NCBI GenBank assembly: GCA_965153355.1
Contig: OZ231128.1
Coordinates: 39,928,001 to 39,992,000, forward strand
Reading direction: 5' to 3'
From: Flaccisagitta enflata
Taxonomy: Eukaryota > Chaetognatha > Sagittoidea > Aphragmophora
Length of the DNA stretch: 64,000 nucleotides
Shown here: in pieces, positions 1 to 44,024 of the stretch
Layout: the number at the start of each line of letters is the position of its first letter
Numbering within the stretch: the first letter of the stretch is position 1
Made by a program: the position numbers and the translations under genes
The notes under the pieces: generated by a model
What the model saw: only the letters and a program-made list of their open reading frames with translations
Database searches by the model: none
What the model was told of the DNA's origin: nothing

Positions 1-110
1 TTTACGGGCGTTTACGGGCAGTTTTTGCAACACTGCTCCTGGTCAAATGCTTGGTTAGCCATTTTCATCATAGTCCCTGCCCACTCGCACGCCGTGTATC
101 CGGTATTTTT
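1..110 (-). repeat. HINE-like element, subfamily A, cut by window start
   Basis: Shows the ACTGCTCCTG, CCCTGCCCACTCGCACG and CCGTGTATCCGG blocks shared with the complete minus-orientation copies, ending in a T run. The hairpin end lies outside the window. Confidence 0.7.
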
Positions 111-403
111 TTCATAAGAAAATTTTTGCTATATGCATGACATAGTCATAGACTGCTTTGTCAATATAAAAATCTATATTTTGCTTCTTCTTAGCACCCG
201 CACCCCTGCACTTGCAGTTGCAAGGGACAAAGGCCTCGTGTATGTCACCATATTTCTATTTCGTATTTTTAAGTGTCGCACATTTAGTTGCTACAAAGAA
301 AAAAAAACGCGAAGGCAGAAATGAGGCGAGCGATTTGCTATTTTTGTTTATCCTTGTTTTCTCTCGTCCTCTTTTTTCTCGCTTTTGCGTTTCAATTATG
401 TAT

Positions 404-714
404 TCATTCCAGCGCAAAGCGCCGCCTTCATAGCTTTTTCATTTCCGGGCGTGTTTCTAGTAAAGATGAAAAACGCGTTTGTTCCCATTGAACGCGCTAA
501 CAGCTTGAACTCATATTTATGAACTTCAACTGTCCCACGAGGGAGTGAGCCTATGCCGGATTAACATATAGGCTTAATAAGCCTGTGAACGGAGCGGTGT
601 GAGCGAAAGAACATAGCGAGCGGCCGAGTGGCCCGTTAGAAATGCAATTGTCTCTGACTAGAAACGCCCCCTCATTCCAGCTCAAAGCGCCGCCTTCATA
701 GCTTTTTCATTTCC
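404..714. mobile_element. MITE (447-671), TIR GGGCGTGTTTCTAGT, flanked by 43-bp direct repeats
   Basis: A 225-bp element bounded by GGGCGTGTTTCTAGT and CTAGAAACGCCC, with no coding capacity. The interior has an AACGCG inverted motif and repeated GAGCGAG-like words. Flanks 404-446 and 672-714 are the same 43-base sequence with one visible mismatch. Related copies lie at 26986-27240 and, truncated and inverted, at 33975-34160. Confidence 0.7.
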
Positions 715-841
715 CTACAGCGAATTTGTCTCTTTTTCATCGTTGCCTCTGACAGACGGCGGAGATCGCGAGATGCTATCGTATTGTAGAATGTAGAACA
801 TATCCTTTACAATCTTTATTTTGAGAAAGGACAATGTTTAT

Positions 842-1206
842 AAGGACATCGAGGCTGAAATTTTGCCAAAAATTAAGGACATTTTAAGGACAAAGCCCAG
901 CCTCAGATTTGCATAAAAAAAATTTTTTGATTCAAAATCTAGATTGTCTTTACGCAACTTCTTAAAGAAAATAATTACTTTTAAAAGAAATGATAGCATT
1001 CATCTTTGCTAAATGATATAATGTTCTATAAAGAACAACTACAAAGCAATTATTGTCATATCTAACTTGTGTTTCATGATACTTAACATCAATTATTTCA
1101 ATACATAGAAAATAATCATAAGAAAATCATAACAAAATATTAAGGACACGCTAAGGACATTTCAGCCTGAAATTTACTAAAATCTAAGGACATCCCAGCC
1201 TCAGAA
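842..1206. repeat. AT-rich block bounded by AAGGACAT...CCCAGCCTCAG direct repeats
   Basis: 842-906 and about 1151-1204 share the order AAGGACAT, GGCTGAAATTT-like, AAGGACAT, CCCAGCCTCAG. The spacer is AT-rich and non-coding. It may be a small interspersed element; the class is unknown. Nothing recognisable was seen at 715-840 or 1207-1630. Confidence 0.45.
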
Positions 1207-1631
1207 AAAATTTACTGGTCCTTATATAAAATAAAGAGTGTAGACCATATGTTTCTCAGTATTTTCAGATAATAGATCAACAACAGGCATGGACGTGGGA
1301 CAGAACAATGCCATAGGACGTCCCTTGACGGTTTTAAATCCTTACTACGTATCTCCAATGGCTTAATCTTTTTTCACAGTTACTGTACTGTGTTGAGGTC
1401 ACCTGTCGGCAGCACGTCCGAAACTGTCGATTGGACACATTTGAAATTTAACGCAGTATTACTTAACAAAATAACAACTCTTCCTCTTATAGCAAAAAAG
1501 AGTGGAAATTACTCCCAAGAGAAGACCGCATCAAGGTTGAGTCTATTACGCGTGACGCTATCTGGTCTACGTGATAGAGAAATGTCGTAATTGATGACTG
1601 AATGTCTGAGAATTAATGAAGACGTAGTTTA

Positions 1632-1869
1632 AACAAGGCCGGATACACGGCTACCCCAGTCGCGTGCGGGTGGGCAGGGGCTGTATTTGAGGTCTCTTGA
1701 TCATTTGGGCAGGAGCAGTGAGGTCATAGACTGCAAACACCCAAAAAAATTAAAGTGTGACGGACGGACGGACGGACGGACGGATGGACGGACGGACCAA
1801 TGGACGGACCAATGGACGGACCAATGGACAGACAAAGCGGGATGTAGAGTCGCGTAGCACGCGACTAAA
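1632..1869 (+). mobile_element. HINE-like element, subfamily A, complete
   Basis: Starts AACAAGGCCGGATACACGG, then AGTCGCGTGCGGGTGGGCAG, TGGGCAGGAGCAGTGAGG, a TAAAGTGTGAC box, an imperfect GGAC tetranucleotide tract, GACAAAGCGGG, and ends in the hairpin AGTCGCGTAGCACGCGACT followed by TAAA. The 5' word AGTCGCGTGC is the exact complement of the hairpin's right arm GCACGCGACT. The structure matches Helentron-associated (DINE-1/mini-me type) elements: subterminal inverted repeat, tetranucleotide core, terminal hairpin, no long TIR. Confidence 0.75.
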
Positions 1870-2100
1870 GAAATAATAATCCAGTGTCCAACATGATTTA
1901 TCTCATAGACCGTGTTCTTGCATGCTCCAGCAAGATGCAACGGTACTTCCACGAACGGAGCCAGTCCTGGTTGAAAATTATGAGTCGCTCTCGTCCGAAT
2001 CTTGGCTTGAAAGAATGAAAGTCCTTGACTTGTCTGGCTGCAGACAAGCAAATGAATGAAACGGGCATTAGAATTCAGCATGCGTTGCGTATGAGATTAC

Positions 2101-2577
2101 AACAAGTACCCCGGGGGTACAACGATGCGTCCACATGCTGCTTAGCTTGTTAAGAATGATGCAATATTGCATCAATCATGTGAAATGATGCAATGACTTA
2201 ACATTTTGCGTGATTTCCCTTCCTTTTCGGTACTGATGTCCAACTCGATGATGTCTTTTGTTTTACTAACTTTCTAAGCGGGTTTTAATTTAGGGTTAGG
2301 GGTAGGGTTAGGGTTAGGGTTAGGGCTCGGGGTGGTTTTAGGGTTAGGGTCAGGACTAGCATTGGGGGCTAGGTGAGAGCTGGGTTAAATACATTTCAAC
2401 TCGAATGTACTCAAATTAAAGCTTCGCCCAAACAGGAAAACCCGATAAAAACAAAAGATCAGTATCGTCTCGGACATTTCTTCCGAGTTTTCACCATATA
2501 TGACTCGTGCTCACCAACGGACCGACCGACGGATGGACGGACAAAGCCTCTTATAGAGATGCGTGGACGCATCTAAA
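2101..2577 (+). mobile_element. HINE-like element, subfamily C, with internal TTAGGG tract
   Basis: Begins AACAAGTACCCCGGGGGTAC, then GATGCGTCCACATGC, and ends GACAAAGCCTCTTATAGAG plus the hairpin AGATGCGTGGACGCATCT and TAAAA. The 5' word GATGCGTCCA complements the hairpin arm TGGACGCATC. Compared with the inverted copy at 13591-13874, this copy carries extra internal sequence including telomere-like repeats. Confidence 0.65.
2290..2353. repeat. Interstitial TTAGGG-type telomeric repeat
   Basis: About six imperfect copies of TTAGGG with GGTAGGG and GCTCGGG variants, inside a HINE-like element. TTAGGG is the telomere unit of most non-arthropod metazoans. Confidence 0.75.
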
Positions 2578-2870
2578 AAGAAAGAAATGATTAATGACTC
2601 ACAGCTTGAATTTGAAAGGGTGCGGAGAACAAAAATCTAAATCAAAGGATGTAATAGAAACGAAAAAGAAAAAGAAAACATGAAGGGTGACAGGGTGAAA
2701 CCATGAGAGATGAAAGGGGGTTTCTTCGAAGCAGATCTGGAAATTTACAATTGCGACTAGGGTAATGGATAAAGAGGCCGATGATCTAAGGTGTATCTTG
2801 CTTCGCATGTACCCACCATTTACCTTATACCATTTATAGGATATCACCTCGGTCTGTACCTATTTGTAGC

Positions 2871-3189
2871 TTAGGGTGGCTTAAAGTGGGGTCATTTTCA
2901 AAATTCATGTTGCCATTGGAAAAAAAATGAGACCATTTCCATCATAAATGAGAATTCCAAAGTTGGGAGGTAATCGGATAAAGTTTACTCATGACCGCCA
3001 TGTGCAGGAAGGATTTTCTCCTCCAATGCCTCCTATACTTTATAATGAGAAAAGGGTGGGGTAGCGGTTATGAGTAAACTTTATCTGATCACCCCCAAAT
3101 TTTGGATTCTTCATGTATGAGGGAAATGGTCACATTTTCTCCAATGGCATCATGAAATTTGACTATGAGCCCACTTTAAGCCACCCTAA
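2871..3189. mobile_element. Foldback MITE, TIR TTAGGGTGGCTTAAAGTGG
   Basis: Left arm from 2871 and right arm to 3189 are inverted complements at the ends (TTAGGGTGGCTTAAAGTGG, 19 of 19) and imperfectly inward (GATAAAGTTTACTCATGACC against GGTTATGAGTAAACTTTATC). It is 319 bp and non-coding. Confidence 0.75.
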
Positions 3190-3340
3190 TGTAGCATGCC
3201 CCTTCCTCGTTTTCAGAAACAGCCCGGGATTGAAACATTGTCGCGTTTTCACACGTTTCAACTCTGGCTTCACAGATGGAGGGACCAAAGCCAAGATAGT
3301 TCCCTTGGAGCCAGGCCTGAGCTATATAGCATTTTTGTCA

Positions 3341-3441
3341 ACTATACAATACCAATACAATACTGTCAAGCATTGGGGCAATACAATACACTACCAATAC
3401 AATACAATATCAATCAAAATTGTATACAATACATTTGTATT
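3341..3441. repeat. AATAC/CAATA pentanucleotide tract
   Basis: Repeated ACAATACCAATAC-like words, imperfect. Confidence 0.6.
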
Positions 3442-4278
3442 GCGTACAACAGAGTTGTCACGAACTAACCGACTGGTAGATTAATCGGGTCGATTTTTAG
3501 CGTTTCTGAATAATCTTCTTGAGTCACCAAAACAAAAACAAATCGGGTCGATTTTTTGTCTTTTTTTGTTGCATGCTACGCGACTCTATAAGCCCCATTT
3601 TGGTCCGTTTCTGTCTGTCTGTCCGTCGCAAAGTCGTTTTTAAGGCTTATCACAGTGTTTTTTGTGTCTCTCAACAGTAGAAGAGGAAGAGCAAACACAA
3701 CCATTTCAATTTTTTTGAAAAAAAAAATTGTTTGTCCCTCTGTCTGTCTGATATTTTGCCGTTGCAAGCGACTTAGGTCTAATGACCTCGTTATTCTCTG
3801 GTTAGCATAGATTCAATTTGACGATGACACTGATTTAAATTTGAGTTAGAAGTAAGAAATATTGAAAATGGAATACTAAAAAATGGAAAATTGTTGATAA
3901 AATGCATTGCGTATTATGCATAACTATAAAATACATAGAAACTTGCAGAACCCACGCTTGGAAACAAAATTCAACTTCAAAAGCTTGCTTACACTCTGAC
4001 GCGAATAAAAAAACCCGCAATTTTGAAAGGCTGATTATGCCATTGAAACTCAAGAAAACCATTTTTAAATCCTACGTCGTTAAAAGGCTCTTTAGAAAAT
4101 ACTTTCATTTAGCGTCAATCTGGTATTTCTATCTTTTTTTTGTTTGGAAATGGCATTAGTTTGAGTAAATACTTTGCTTATTTCATTTTTGCAGTTGCAT
4201 GAAAAAAAATGCATTCTAGCAAAATGGTCATTCACTTTGACTGACTCTAGCTTGTAAACGGTTAAAGATACATTAACA

Positions 4279-4672
4279 CAAAATACAGCGTGATGAGGCA
4301 CCAAAAGCCAAAAAGAATTTAGCACCCCCCACTACAGCCATATTGGCTGATTGAAAAATTTCATGGAAAGTCGTTTTGAGTAACTTAGGGGAATACAAAT
4401 GGCGTCATCTGAGCGATTTTTGAGATTGTAACTAAAGCCTTGAAATTTATCACTTTTACTCATAAAATATACACTCTTGGAAGAGTACAGAAAATAGAGT
4501 AAAAAGTGATTAATTTCAAGGTTTTATGTACAATCTCAAAATTTTTTCTGATGACGCCACTCATATTCCCCTTAGTGACTCAAAACAACTTTCAAAAAGA
4601 AATTTCATTCAGCCAAATTGGCTGTAGTGGGGGGTGCTAAAACTTTTGGCGCCTCAACACGCTGTATTTTGC
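4279..4672. mobile_element. Foldback MITE, TIR CAAAATACAGCGTG
   Basis: Nearly full-length palindrome: left arm has TAGCACCCCCCACTACAGCC, right arm GGCTGTAGTGGGGGGTGCTA. Arms meet near 4485 with a short loop. It is non-coding. Bases 3610-4278 and 4673-5060 hold nothing else recognisable. Confidence 0.75.
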
Positions 4673-5064
4673 GTCCATGTGTAGATTGACAGATTTTTTT
4701 GAAAATCTTCAAAATCAGTTCGTCTAATAAATGTTTGTGGAGCTTATTGAACTGGTTTTATTGACAAATACAAAGGATCGCTTTTTTAAGAATTCACGTA
4801 GTAAATGAAAAACGCAGTTGTCTCTACTGTTAAGTTGGCTCTTACTTCTTTTTTCATATTAATGAATGACTACAACGTGGATTACTTATCTTGTGATATT
4901 GAGTGGCTTCTTAAACATGTTGCTGCGACTACAAATAATATCTTTACGTAGTAAAAGGGCTAACTGGCACAACAATCGACCCAAGGTCGATTTTGGTCGA
5001 TTTTTTTGGGGGGTTCGACCATGATTCGTTCGACCTGGTCGATTTTCAAAATCAATAGTTCGTG

Positions 5065-6292
<1,228 letters not shown>

Positions 6293-6783
6293 TATCTATG
6301 TAACTATAAATAGTTTTAATAATAAGTGCTAAGTAGTAATAAGTATTAAGAATATTTATAGTTTAATGGTGTTCCAAAAATTTAGAAATGAATACAAAAT
6401 TTTGATCTTTTTTATTATCATATATTATATTTTGATCAGCAGCCCCTCTCACGCTCACTTCCTTCATCAAATTTTGGGGCAGCACTTTTTGCACCTTTTT
6501 TTTTCTCTTTGTCAGTTTCTTTTTTCTCGTAATCAAGTCAGGGGGCTCCGAAACCTCCCCTTTAATCAGCTTTAATCATAATGAGCGCCCCTTTTAATGA
6601 GGCACGCATTAACGACGTGAAAGTATGAGGCCATGAACAAAGGGTGACAAGCATCAATATGCATGGGCGACTCTGTTAACCGCCGCTCCCATCTGCTTTT
6701 TATTTTCACGTGACCTCAGGATGATTTGTGCGCAGCGAACGGAAACAAAATGTTCTCCTTTTTTTTCACCTTTACGCGACTTA

Positions 6784-7397
6784 CTATCTAGGAAATAAAT
6801 ATACGGACAGCTGGAGAAAAGTCAGTCTTATCACTCACTGAATGAAATTTATGTTCAAATGAATCAATTTCTAGTCATTTTATGGTATTTTGATCTATGA
6901 TCCGCTCCTGTTTTGAGTTTCTATGGGTTTTTTTTTATGATTTTTTAGCCCTAACCAGTGTATCCTTGATTTCTCAACAAGCACAAAAAAAAAATGATTT
7001 AATCGATTTGGTTCTGTATTGATATTAGATAATTTGAGAGCAATATGTTCAACTGCAGCCTTCAATTTTTTTAACAGTCAAAAAAATTGTAAAAAATGTG
7101 ATCTAACGAGGCCAAGCAAAATGATTTTGGTCAATCTGTTTAGATTTGAGAGCTCTTTTAACATAGGTTATCCTTTGAAGATTTGAACAGAAAACCTCAA
7201 AATAAGATCTTGGTAAAATGACAGTTTCTCTTCAAAACGCTGTCAAAGGAAAACGGTTTGAGCTACTGACTTGTGCTTGGTCTTGAATGGAAGATATTTT
7301 CTAAGAGTATGTTGATCTTCTTTCAATTTTGAATTGGTTTTTGCAGTTTGGCTGCTATAATGATGGTTAGGTGTCCGTATATTCATTTCCTAGATAG
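6784..7397. mobile_element. Tc1/mariner-type MITE with TA target duplication
   Basis: 614 bp, bounded by CTATCTAGGAAATAAATATA... and its inverted partner, about 29 bp with two differences, and flanked on both sides by TA (6782-6783, 7398-7399). There is no open frame. The TIR closely resembles the ends of the Tc1-like fragments at 27662 and 36444. Adjacent bases 6293-6780 and 7400-8130 contain nothing I can assign. Confidence 0.85.
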
Positions 7398-8131
7398 TAA
7401 GTTTACATATGGTCGGTATATCTGCAACCGTCTATTCGTCAGTTTTCTACAGTATCCTCATTACTTTTAGACCTTTTTAAGGCTTAATTGGTAATTGTGC
7501 TTTTCCCATTGCATCACTGTTTTTTGAGACTGCCAACAAAAAATTTCTCGCTCTTTGCCTGCCCACCTGCACTCAACTAGGGTAGCACCGTAGCCGTGTC
7601 CAGTGCGCTGAAATTTTTACCCCCTCTCTCGTCATTTGTGATCGTGCTTCAGATTCTCTTAATCTGTCAGCATTACTTAGGGAATGAACCATGGCTCATG
7701 TTACAAGAGAAACGAGATAAAATGCAATATCAGAAATTTGAACCTGCATTCCAGGATGTCCCGTGAGTCAAATATGGTCAAATATGGTACCGGCATAGCG
7801 CAAGGTTATCAGTTTTTACATAAATAGTCTCCAGATAATCTTTTTTTAATTTTTTAAATCCGTAAAAAACTTGAGATATGACAGAGCTTCACGAAAATGG
7901 TTACTGCGGCCAAACTTCGCCGCCGTGAGTTGACGTCGACTGCCTGTAGTATCCCTGAAGTGTGCTGATTTCATATCTCTTTTCATTTTCTATGTGCGAT
8001 GACGCCGTAACGCGCCATCGACGAGAGAAATTGCATATGACATTGACATAAAATCAAAACCGTCTTTAAAGAACTAAGTCACACTTTTCGCTTGTTCTGT
8101 AGGTAACGAACGTTTAAATTACGATTGAATT

Positions 8132-8487
8132 TTTAAGTGCGTCCTCGCACTTCTATACGAGGTCATGTCCGTCGGTTGGTTGGTTGGTTGGTCGGTCACG
8201 CAAACATTTGAAAAGCGCAAAACGGCTGATTCTGATGTATTTCTTCATTCCTATCACCTTTTATGCCTCACCACATTCATATTCATTCATATTCATTCAT
8301 TCATTCATTCATTCATTCATTCATTCATTCATTCATTTATTTATTCATTCATTCATTCATTCCTTCATTCATTCATTCATTTTTTTATTCATTCATTTAT
8401 TCATTCATTTATTCATTCATCAAAAACATTCATTCACAAAATCTTAATCAAGCGAGGCGCACTTATTGGCCTTCACTTGGCCTTGTC
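8132..8487 (-). mobile_element. HINE-like element, subfamily F, with (ATTC)n core
   Basis: On the minus strand it starts ACAAGGCCAAGTGAAGGCC, then AAGTGCGCCTCGC, a (GAAT)n tract (8280-8430 here), then CCGACC/ACCA repeats, and ends in the hairpin AAGTGCGAGGACGCACTT. It is closely matched by the copy at 47269-47541. Confidence 0.7.
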
Positions 8488-8538
8488 TTATCAATTTTCA
8501 CGATGACCAAAGTTCCCACACGCATGAACTTGTCAAAT

Positions 8539-8991
<453 letters not shown>

Positions 8992-9156
8992 CAGTGTTGT
9001 TATTATTGTTTTTGTTTGTTTTTTTGCTGTTGTCATTGTTGTTGATCTCATTGTTGTTGATCTCGTTGTTGTTTTGATTGTTGTTCTTTTTGTTGTTCTC
9101 ATTGTTGTTTTTGTTCTCGCTGTTGTTGTTTGCGTGGTTGTTGTTGTTTTGTTGTT

Positions 9157-9540
9157 TTTAGTCGCATGCACGCGACTGTACACCTTGGTCTGTTGGTCAG
9201 TCGGTCCGTCCGTCCGTTGGTCCGTCCGTCCATCGGTCCAAAATATTTCTTAAGTTTTCATTGTTTATAACGTTTCTTAACATGTTTTAACATTTCTTAA
9301 CATTTTTTTACATTTTTTTACTTTTTTTAACTTTTTTTAGCATTTCTTCAAATTTTACCTTTTTTAACATTTCTAAAGTTTTTTAACATTTTCTAACATT
9401 CTTAAAGATTTTTAAGATTTTTTAACATCTTTTATCTTTTTATAACATTTTTTAACATTCTTAACATTTCAACATGTTTTTGCTCTTATGTTTGTCATTT
9501 CCCGACGCACGCGACTGTTGCCCTTTTGGGCTTGTTTTTT
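9157..9540 (-). mobile_element. HINE-like element with AACATT tandem interior
   Basis: The hairpin end is GTCGCATGCACGCGAC, followed by GTCC/GTTGGTCC repeats and then a TTTTTAACATT minisatellite (9245-9475). The other end is CGACGCACGCGACTGTTGCC and a TTGTTTTTT run. A further fragment with GGAC repeats lies at 9590-9640. Confidence 0.5.
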
Positions 9541-10274
9541 GTGGCAGTTGTTCAGATTTAATTTGATGAGCGTGACTGATTAGTTTATCACAGTAAAGTG
9601 TGACGGACGGACGGACGGACGGATGGACGGATGGACTAACATTTTTGACTACAACCAAAGAGCTGTGATCAAATCAAAGGCAGAAGTAACAAGACTCTGA
9701 AATCACAGCACCGACGATGATTGACTCTCCTCGCGTTCTTTGTCTTTCTTGCTACAATAATCTGCTGTGATCGCTTTACTTTTTTTTGGTTTTTAGGGTC
9801 TTTGGCCTCACCTTTCAAAAATGAAAAATGTGCATTTAACGTTTTCACAAAATAAAATATTGTGTTTCTAGTGTTTTAAGACTAGCTCAATAGGAAGAAT
9901 GGTAACAGGGAAAAAAGTTGCAGAAACGCCTGATATAGCGGAAATACAACATAATTATCATAATGACGCAAGATACGATTAAATATATGTTATGAGGTAT
10001 CAAATGAAAGCCCTTGCAATACTGCATCGACTCATACCGGTCAATAGGGGTTTGGCGAAAAAATTTTTTTTCGTTTACTTCCCTACATTACTTTTGACAT
10101 CTCTCTATTCAATTTTTTTCTGTCTCATAGTATGCTCATCTTTTTGTCTGTCTTTTTAATCATCCATCTAAATGGTTCCTGCGTTTGGTTTTGTCTTGGT
10201 GTCTGTGAATACATTTGTCAGTCCTGTATCCGTCCGTCTTTTTCTCTTTCTGTCTGTCTGCGAAGATTGTTGTT

Positions 10275-10363
10275 AGGGGTTTTCGCATTGGGTGTAGTAT
10301 CAAAATATCATCTTGATATTTCCTATGAAATATCTTGATATTTTTGCCAATGCGAAAACCCCT
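10275..10363. mobile_element. Short foldback MITE, TIR AGGGGTTTTCGCATTGG
   Basis: 89 bp; the 17-base ends are perfect inverted complements. The interior has GATATTT-type inverted words. Bases 9660-10274 hold nothing recognisable. Confidence 0.75.
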
Positions 10364-10665
10364 GGTGTAAGAGTTTTGCTCCCATTAAAAAAAAAAATTT
10401 GAATGAAAAAATGTTCACATGAAACATGAAACAACGGCGTGTGAATGTCTCCGACCCTGGTGAAATGTTGGGATATTCTTCTATAGGGGCTGTGCCCTGT
10501 GGAACGCTGGACACATCGTTGTCCGAGCCGGTGGCAACTTCTTCCTCACTCGGAGTGTTTCCTCATCTTCTTGTTCTTCCTCGTTTTGGTGAGCGTCTGT
10601 CATTCGCGCAATTATTCCATCACCATTTGCTCCTCCTTCGCTCAATCGTGCCTGGGTGTCTTTCT

Positions 10666-10807
<142 letters not shown>

Positions 10808-11051
10808 CCCTGTCTTGTGTGTCAGTTCCTCGGCTTCTTCCTCAAAAAAACCTCCCAAGACCATTTATTCTTACGAGCTCATTCCACCTCATCGTCAGAC
10901 AACATTAGCTTCTTTTGTTTTGAGGAAGAGTAAAAAAATAAAGAGAAAAGAAGAGACACAAAAAAAAAGGAAAGAAAGGGAAATAGAAAAAACGTTCTCG
11001 GCGACCTAGTTTAATGTATTACCGCCACATAGACGCCACCGACGACGCCCT

Positions 11052-11158
<107 letters not shown>

Positions 11159-11550
11159 TGTCTTCCGTTTGTTTTTACCCGCTCATGCGCGTTTTGTGTG
11201 TATTGTGTGTGTGTTTTTGCTCAATCCTAAAAATGAGCGCGCGCGTAATTTTACGACGTGTGTTTAAATGAGAATGGTGTGTTTCTCTCTGCCGACAATT
11301 TCAGTGGGAAAGCTCGAAACGGCTACAGAAAAACCATTTAAATGTCAGTCATTAAATAGGCAAACACGGAGGCAGAGAATGGGATATTTTGAAAAACGAA
11401 TATCGGGGAAGCTAACGAGCAAAAGTGTTTGCGTTCTCTTTGTAGATTCGCGATCGTTCGTGTCTTTGCTTGAATGTGCGCTTTGTTTTCGAGATTTCAT
11501 GTTTTGTGTTCGCAATGTTAGTCCAGCATTTAAAGGTCGGTCAGTCAAAA

Positions 11551-11553
<3 letters not shown>

Positions 11554-11629
<76 letters not shown>
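11554..11629. repeat. (CA)n microsatellite
   Basis: About 76 bases of perfect AC repeats next to a copy of the 5065 interspersed repeat. Confidence 0.95.
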
Positions 11630-11632
<3 letters not shown>

Positions 11633-11644
11633 AACGCTCACTCT

Positions 11645-12870
<1,226 letters not shown>

Positions 12871-13122
12871 TAATGTAAATCTCGTTATTGTTTTTGCAAT
12901 AAAAAGTTCAGCGACACTCTCCTTGTATTGTGGGCATAATCTGCTGATATTCATTGACGCGATGAAATTCATCAGTTTGTGGATATACAAAGGGGAAAAC
13001 ACCAGGCGTGCCCTATTAGCCTTCATCGTTAGCTTTGATTCTTTCCCCTCCTCTTTTTCCTTCTCCCCTTCTTAACCTTGTTCTTCTTGTTCTTGATTTT
13101 ACTCTTTTCCTCTCCCTCTTTT

Positions 13123-13330
13123 GAGCCGCGTGCTACGCGACTCTACGCCCCACTTTGTCCGTACGTCCGTCGGCCGGTCGGTTGGTCCGTCAAACTTTAT
13201 TCTCTTTACTTCTTTGTCGTTTGGCAGCGGTTTTTGCATTACTGTTCCTGTCCTGACGCATGGTTAATCTTTTTTCACTGCCCCTGCCCACCCACACGCG
13301 CCTTGGGTAGCCGTGTATCCGGCTTCTTTT
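13123..13330 (-). mobile_element. HINE-like element, subfamily A
   Basis: Hairpin CGCGTGCTACGCG, CTACGCCCCACTTTGTCCG, GTCCGTCG repeats, CCCTGCCCACCCACACGCG and GTAGCCGTGTATCCGGC, in minus orientation. Confidence 0.7.
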
Positions 13331-13348
13331 CTTTTACTTTTTCTTACT

Positions 13349-13481
13349 CTTGTTCTTCTTGTTCTTGTTCTTGTTCTTGTTCTTGTTCTTGTTCTTGTTC
13401 TTGTTCTTGTTCTTGGTTTTTCTTATTTCTGTTTTAACTTCCTCTCTTTTTTTTTTCTTTCTTTTTTTTCTTTTATTTTCA

Positions 13482-13559
<78 letters not shown>
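13349..13559. repeat. Hexanucleotide tracts (TTCTTG)n and (TTTTCG)n
   Basis: TTCTTG repeats at 13349-13413 and TTTTCG repeats at 13480-13557. Confidence 0.9.
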
Positions 13560-13560
<1 letters not shown>

Positions 13561-13590
13561 CTACTTCTTCTTCTCCCTCTATTTCTTCTT

Positions 13591-13760
13591 TTTAGATGCG
13601 TCCACGCATCTCTATAAGAGGCTTTGTCCGTCCGTCGGTTGGTTGGTCCGTTGGTCGGTCGGTCCGTCACGCTCGAGTTGAAAACGATCGCAAATGATCG
13701 CTAACGATCTCAAAGTCGATTTCATCATCTTAGGTTCTGACATAGGGCTGATGCAATGTT

Positions 13761-13815
<55 letters not shown>

Positions 13816-13874
13816 CGATCATTTACAAGCTAACCAGCATGTGGACGCATCGTTGTACCCCCGGGGTACTTGTT
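13591..13874 (-). mobile_element. HINE-like element, subfamily C, with internal (GA)n
   Basis: Minus-orientation counterpart of 2101-2577: hairpin AGATGCGTCCACGCATCT at the left, GTCCGTTGGTCG repeats, a GA tract at 13763-13811, and GCATGTGGACGCATCGTTGT then GTACCCCCGGGGTACTTGTT at the right. Confidence 0.7.
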
Positions 13875-14054
13875 CTCATCTTCCTCCGTCAAAGAGAAAA
13901 CGACAATTTCCTCTTACTGACATTATTGTCATCATTTCAAAACAAAACGAAACAGACGAAGGAAGCATTATACGCTTTTTACTACCGCGCATATCGATTC
14001 CAATAATTCTTATTTACGGCGATTGACTAAAATGAATCAACGGAACAACCGCAT

Positions 14055-42720
<28,666 letters not shown>

Positions 42721-42820
42721 CGCTGCTGAGAAAACAGAACAACGGAGAAAAAGTGAAAGCAGACATGTTGGGAAATGAAAGGGAAACGTGGACAGGCGAT
42801 ATGTGTGGAGGAATCAAAAT

Positions 42821-43090
<270 letters not shown>

Positions 43091-43860
43091 ATACAGTGGA
43101 GGGCACCTTTAGGTGTGACCCACCTGTACTGGGGTCTTGGAGGTGTACATATATATATGTAGATACAGGTGCATACTTAGCATTTGTGTTTGTATATATA
43201 TATATGTATATGGGTCGAAACCCCGTTAAAGGTACAGGACTCCAACTGATGACCAGAAACTGAATGGTTTGTTATTATTTTTTTAGTATTGTAGCATTTT
43301 TTGGACATGTACAAAACTTTTTACCCCTCATGGTGACCTATCATCCCATGATATATCTTCTCTGAAGATGAAGGCTTTTTCCCTTTAATCAATAAGGATT
43401 TTTTAACCTTAACCATATTGTAGTTCAAATTCACCAAAATCCCACCCCCCTAATTAGAATTAAGGGGCTCAACTAGGGAAATGGACACTCTGGTTCTCTT
43501 TTTTCAATTAGGTTATCTCTAACCAAAATTTTGGGCTGAGTTGATGGTCCCGATCAATGCCAGAAGACAGCTCTAACATTACCCTTTTCCTAAAATTTTT
43601 ACTATAATCTTTTTTAAAAATATATAAACATGTTTTTTAAGCTAGGAAAATATGATACATTTAGTAAAAAGTATATGCCTAAGGAATTTTGATAGCGTTT
43701 CAAAAAACCATATTTTAGGTGTATATGTGTATGTAATGGAAGCTTACACTATATAAATGTCCATAATTTTTCCAAATTTTCTTCAGGTTCTTTTTCTGTT
43801 TTGTTAATTGTATGAGATTTATATAGGATGAATTGTTGCACATGCCACATAGCGGGTAAT

Positions 43861-44024
43861 AGAGTCGCGTGCACGCGACTAAAAAATCAAGGCAAAGTAG
43901 GCCAATAAGGTGCGACGTGTTGATTGTTGAACGAATGCATTACCGACCGACCGACCGACCGACCGACCGACCGACCGACAGACAGACACAGTCAGTTTTA
44001 GAGGTGCTTTGTCGCACCTTGAAA
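43861..44024 (+). mobile_element. HINE-like fragment plus complete subfamily E element
   Basis: 43861-43886 is an isolated A-type hairpin (AGTCGCGTGCACGCGACT, TAAAAAA). The E element follows: CAAGGCAAAGTAGGCC, AAGGTGCGACG, (CCGA)n, CACAGTCAGTTTTAGAGG and a hairpin ending GTCGCACCTT. The 5' word AAGGTGCGAC is its exact complement. Confidence 0.7.

Noticed and set aside
2290-2353. True telomere end
   Set aside because: The tract is short, imperfect and flanked on both sides by ordinary repeat DNA.
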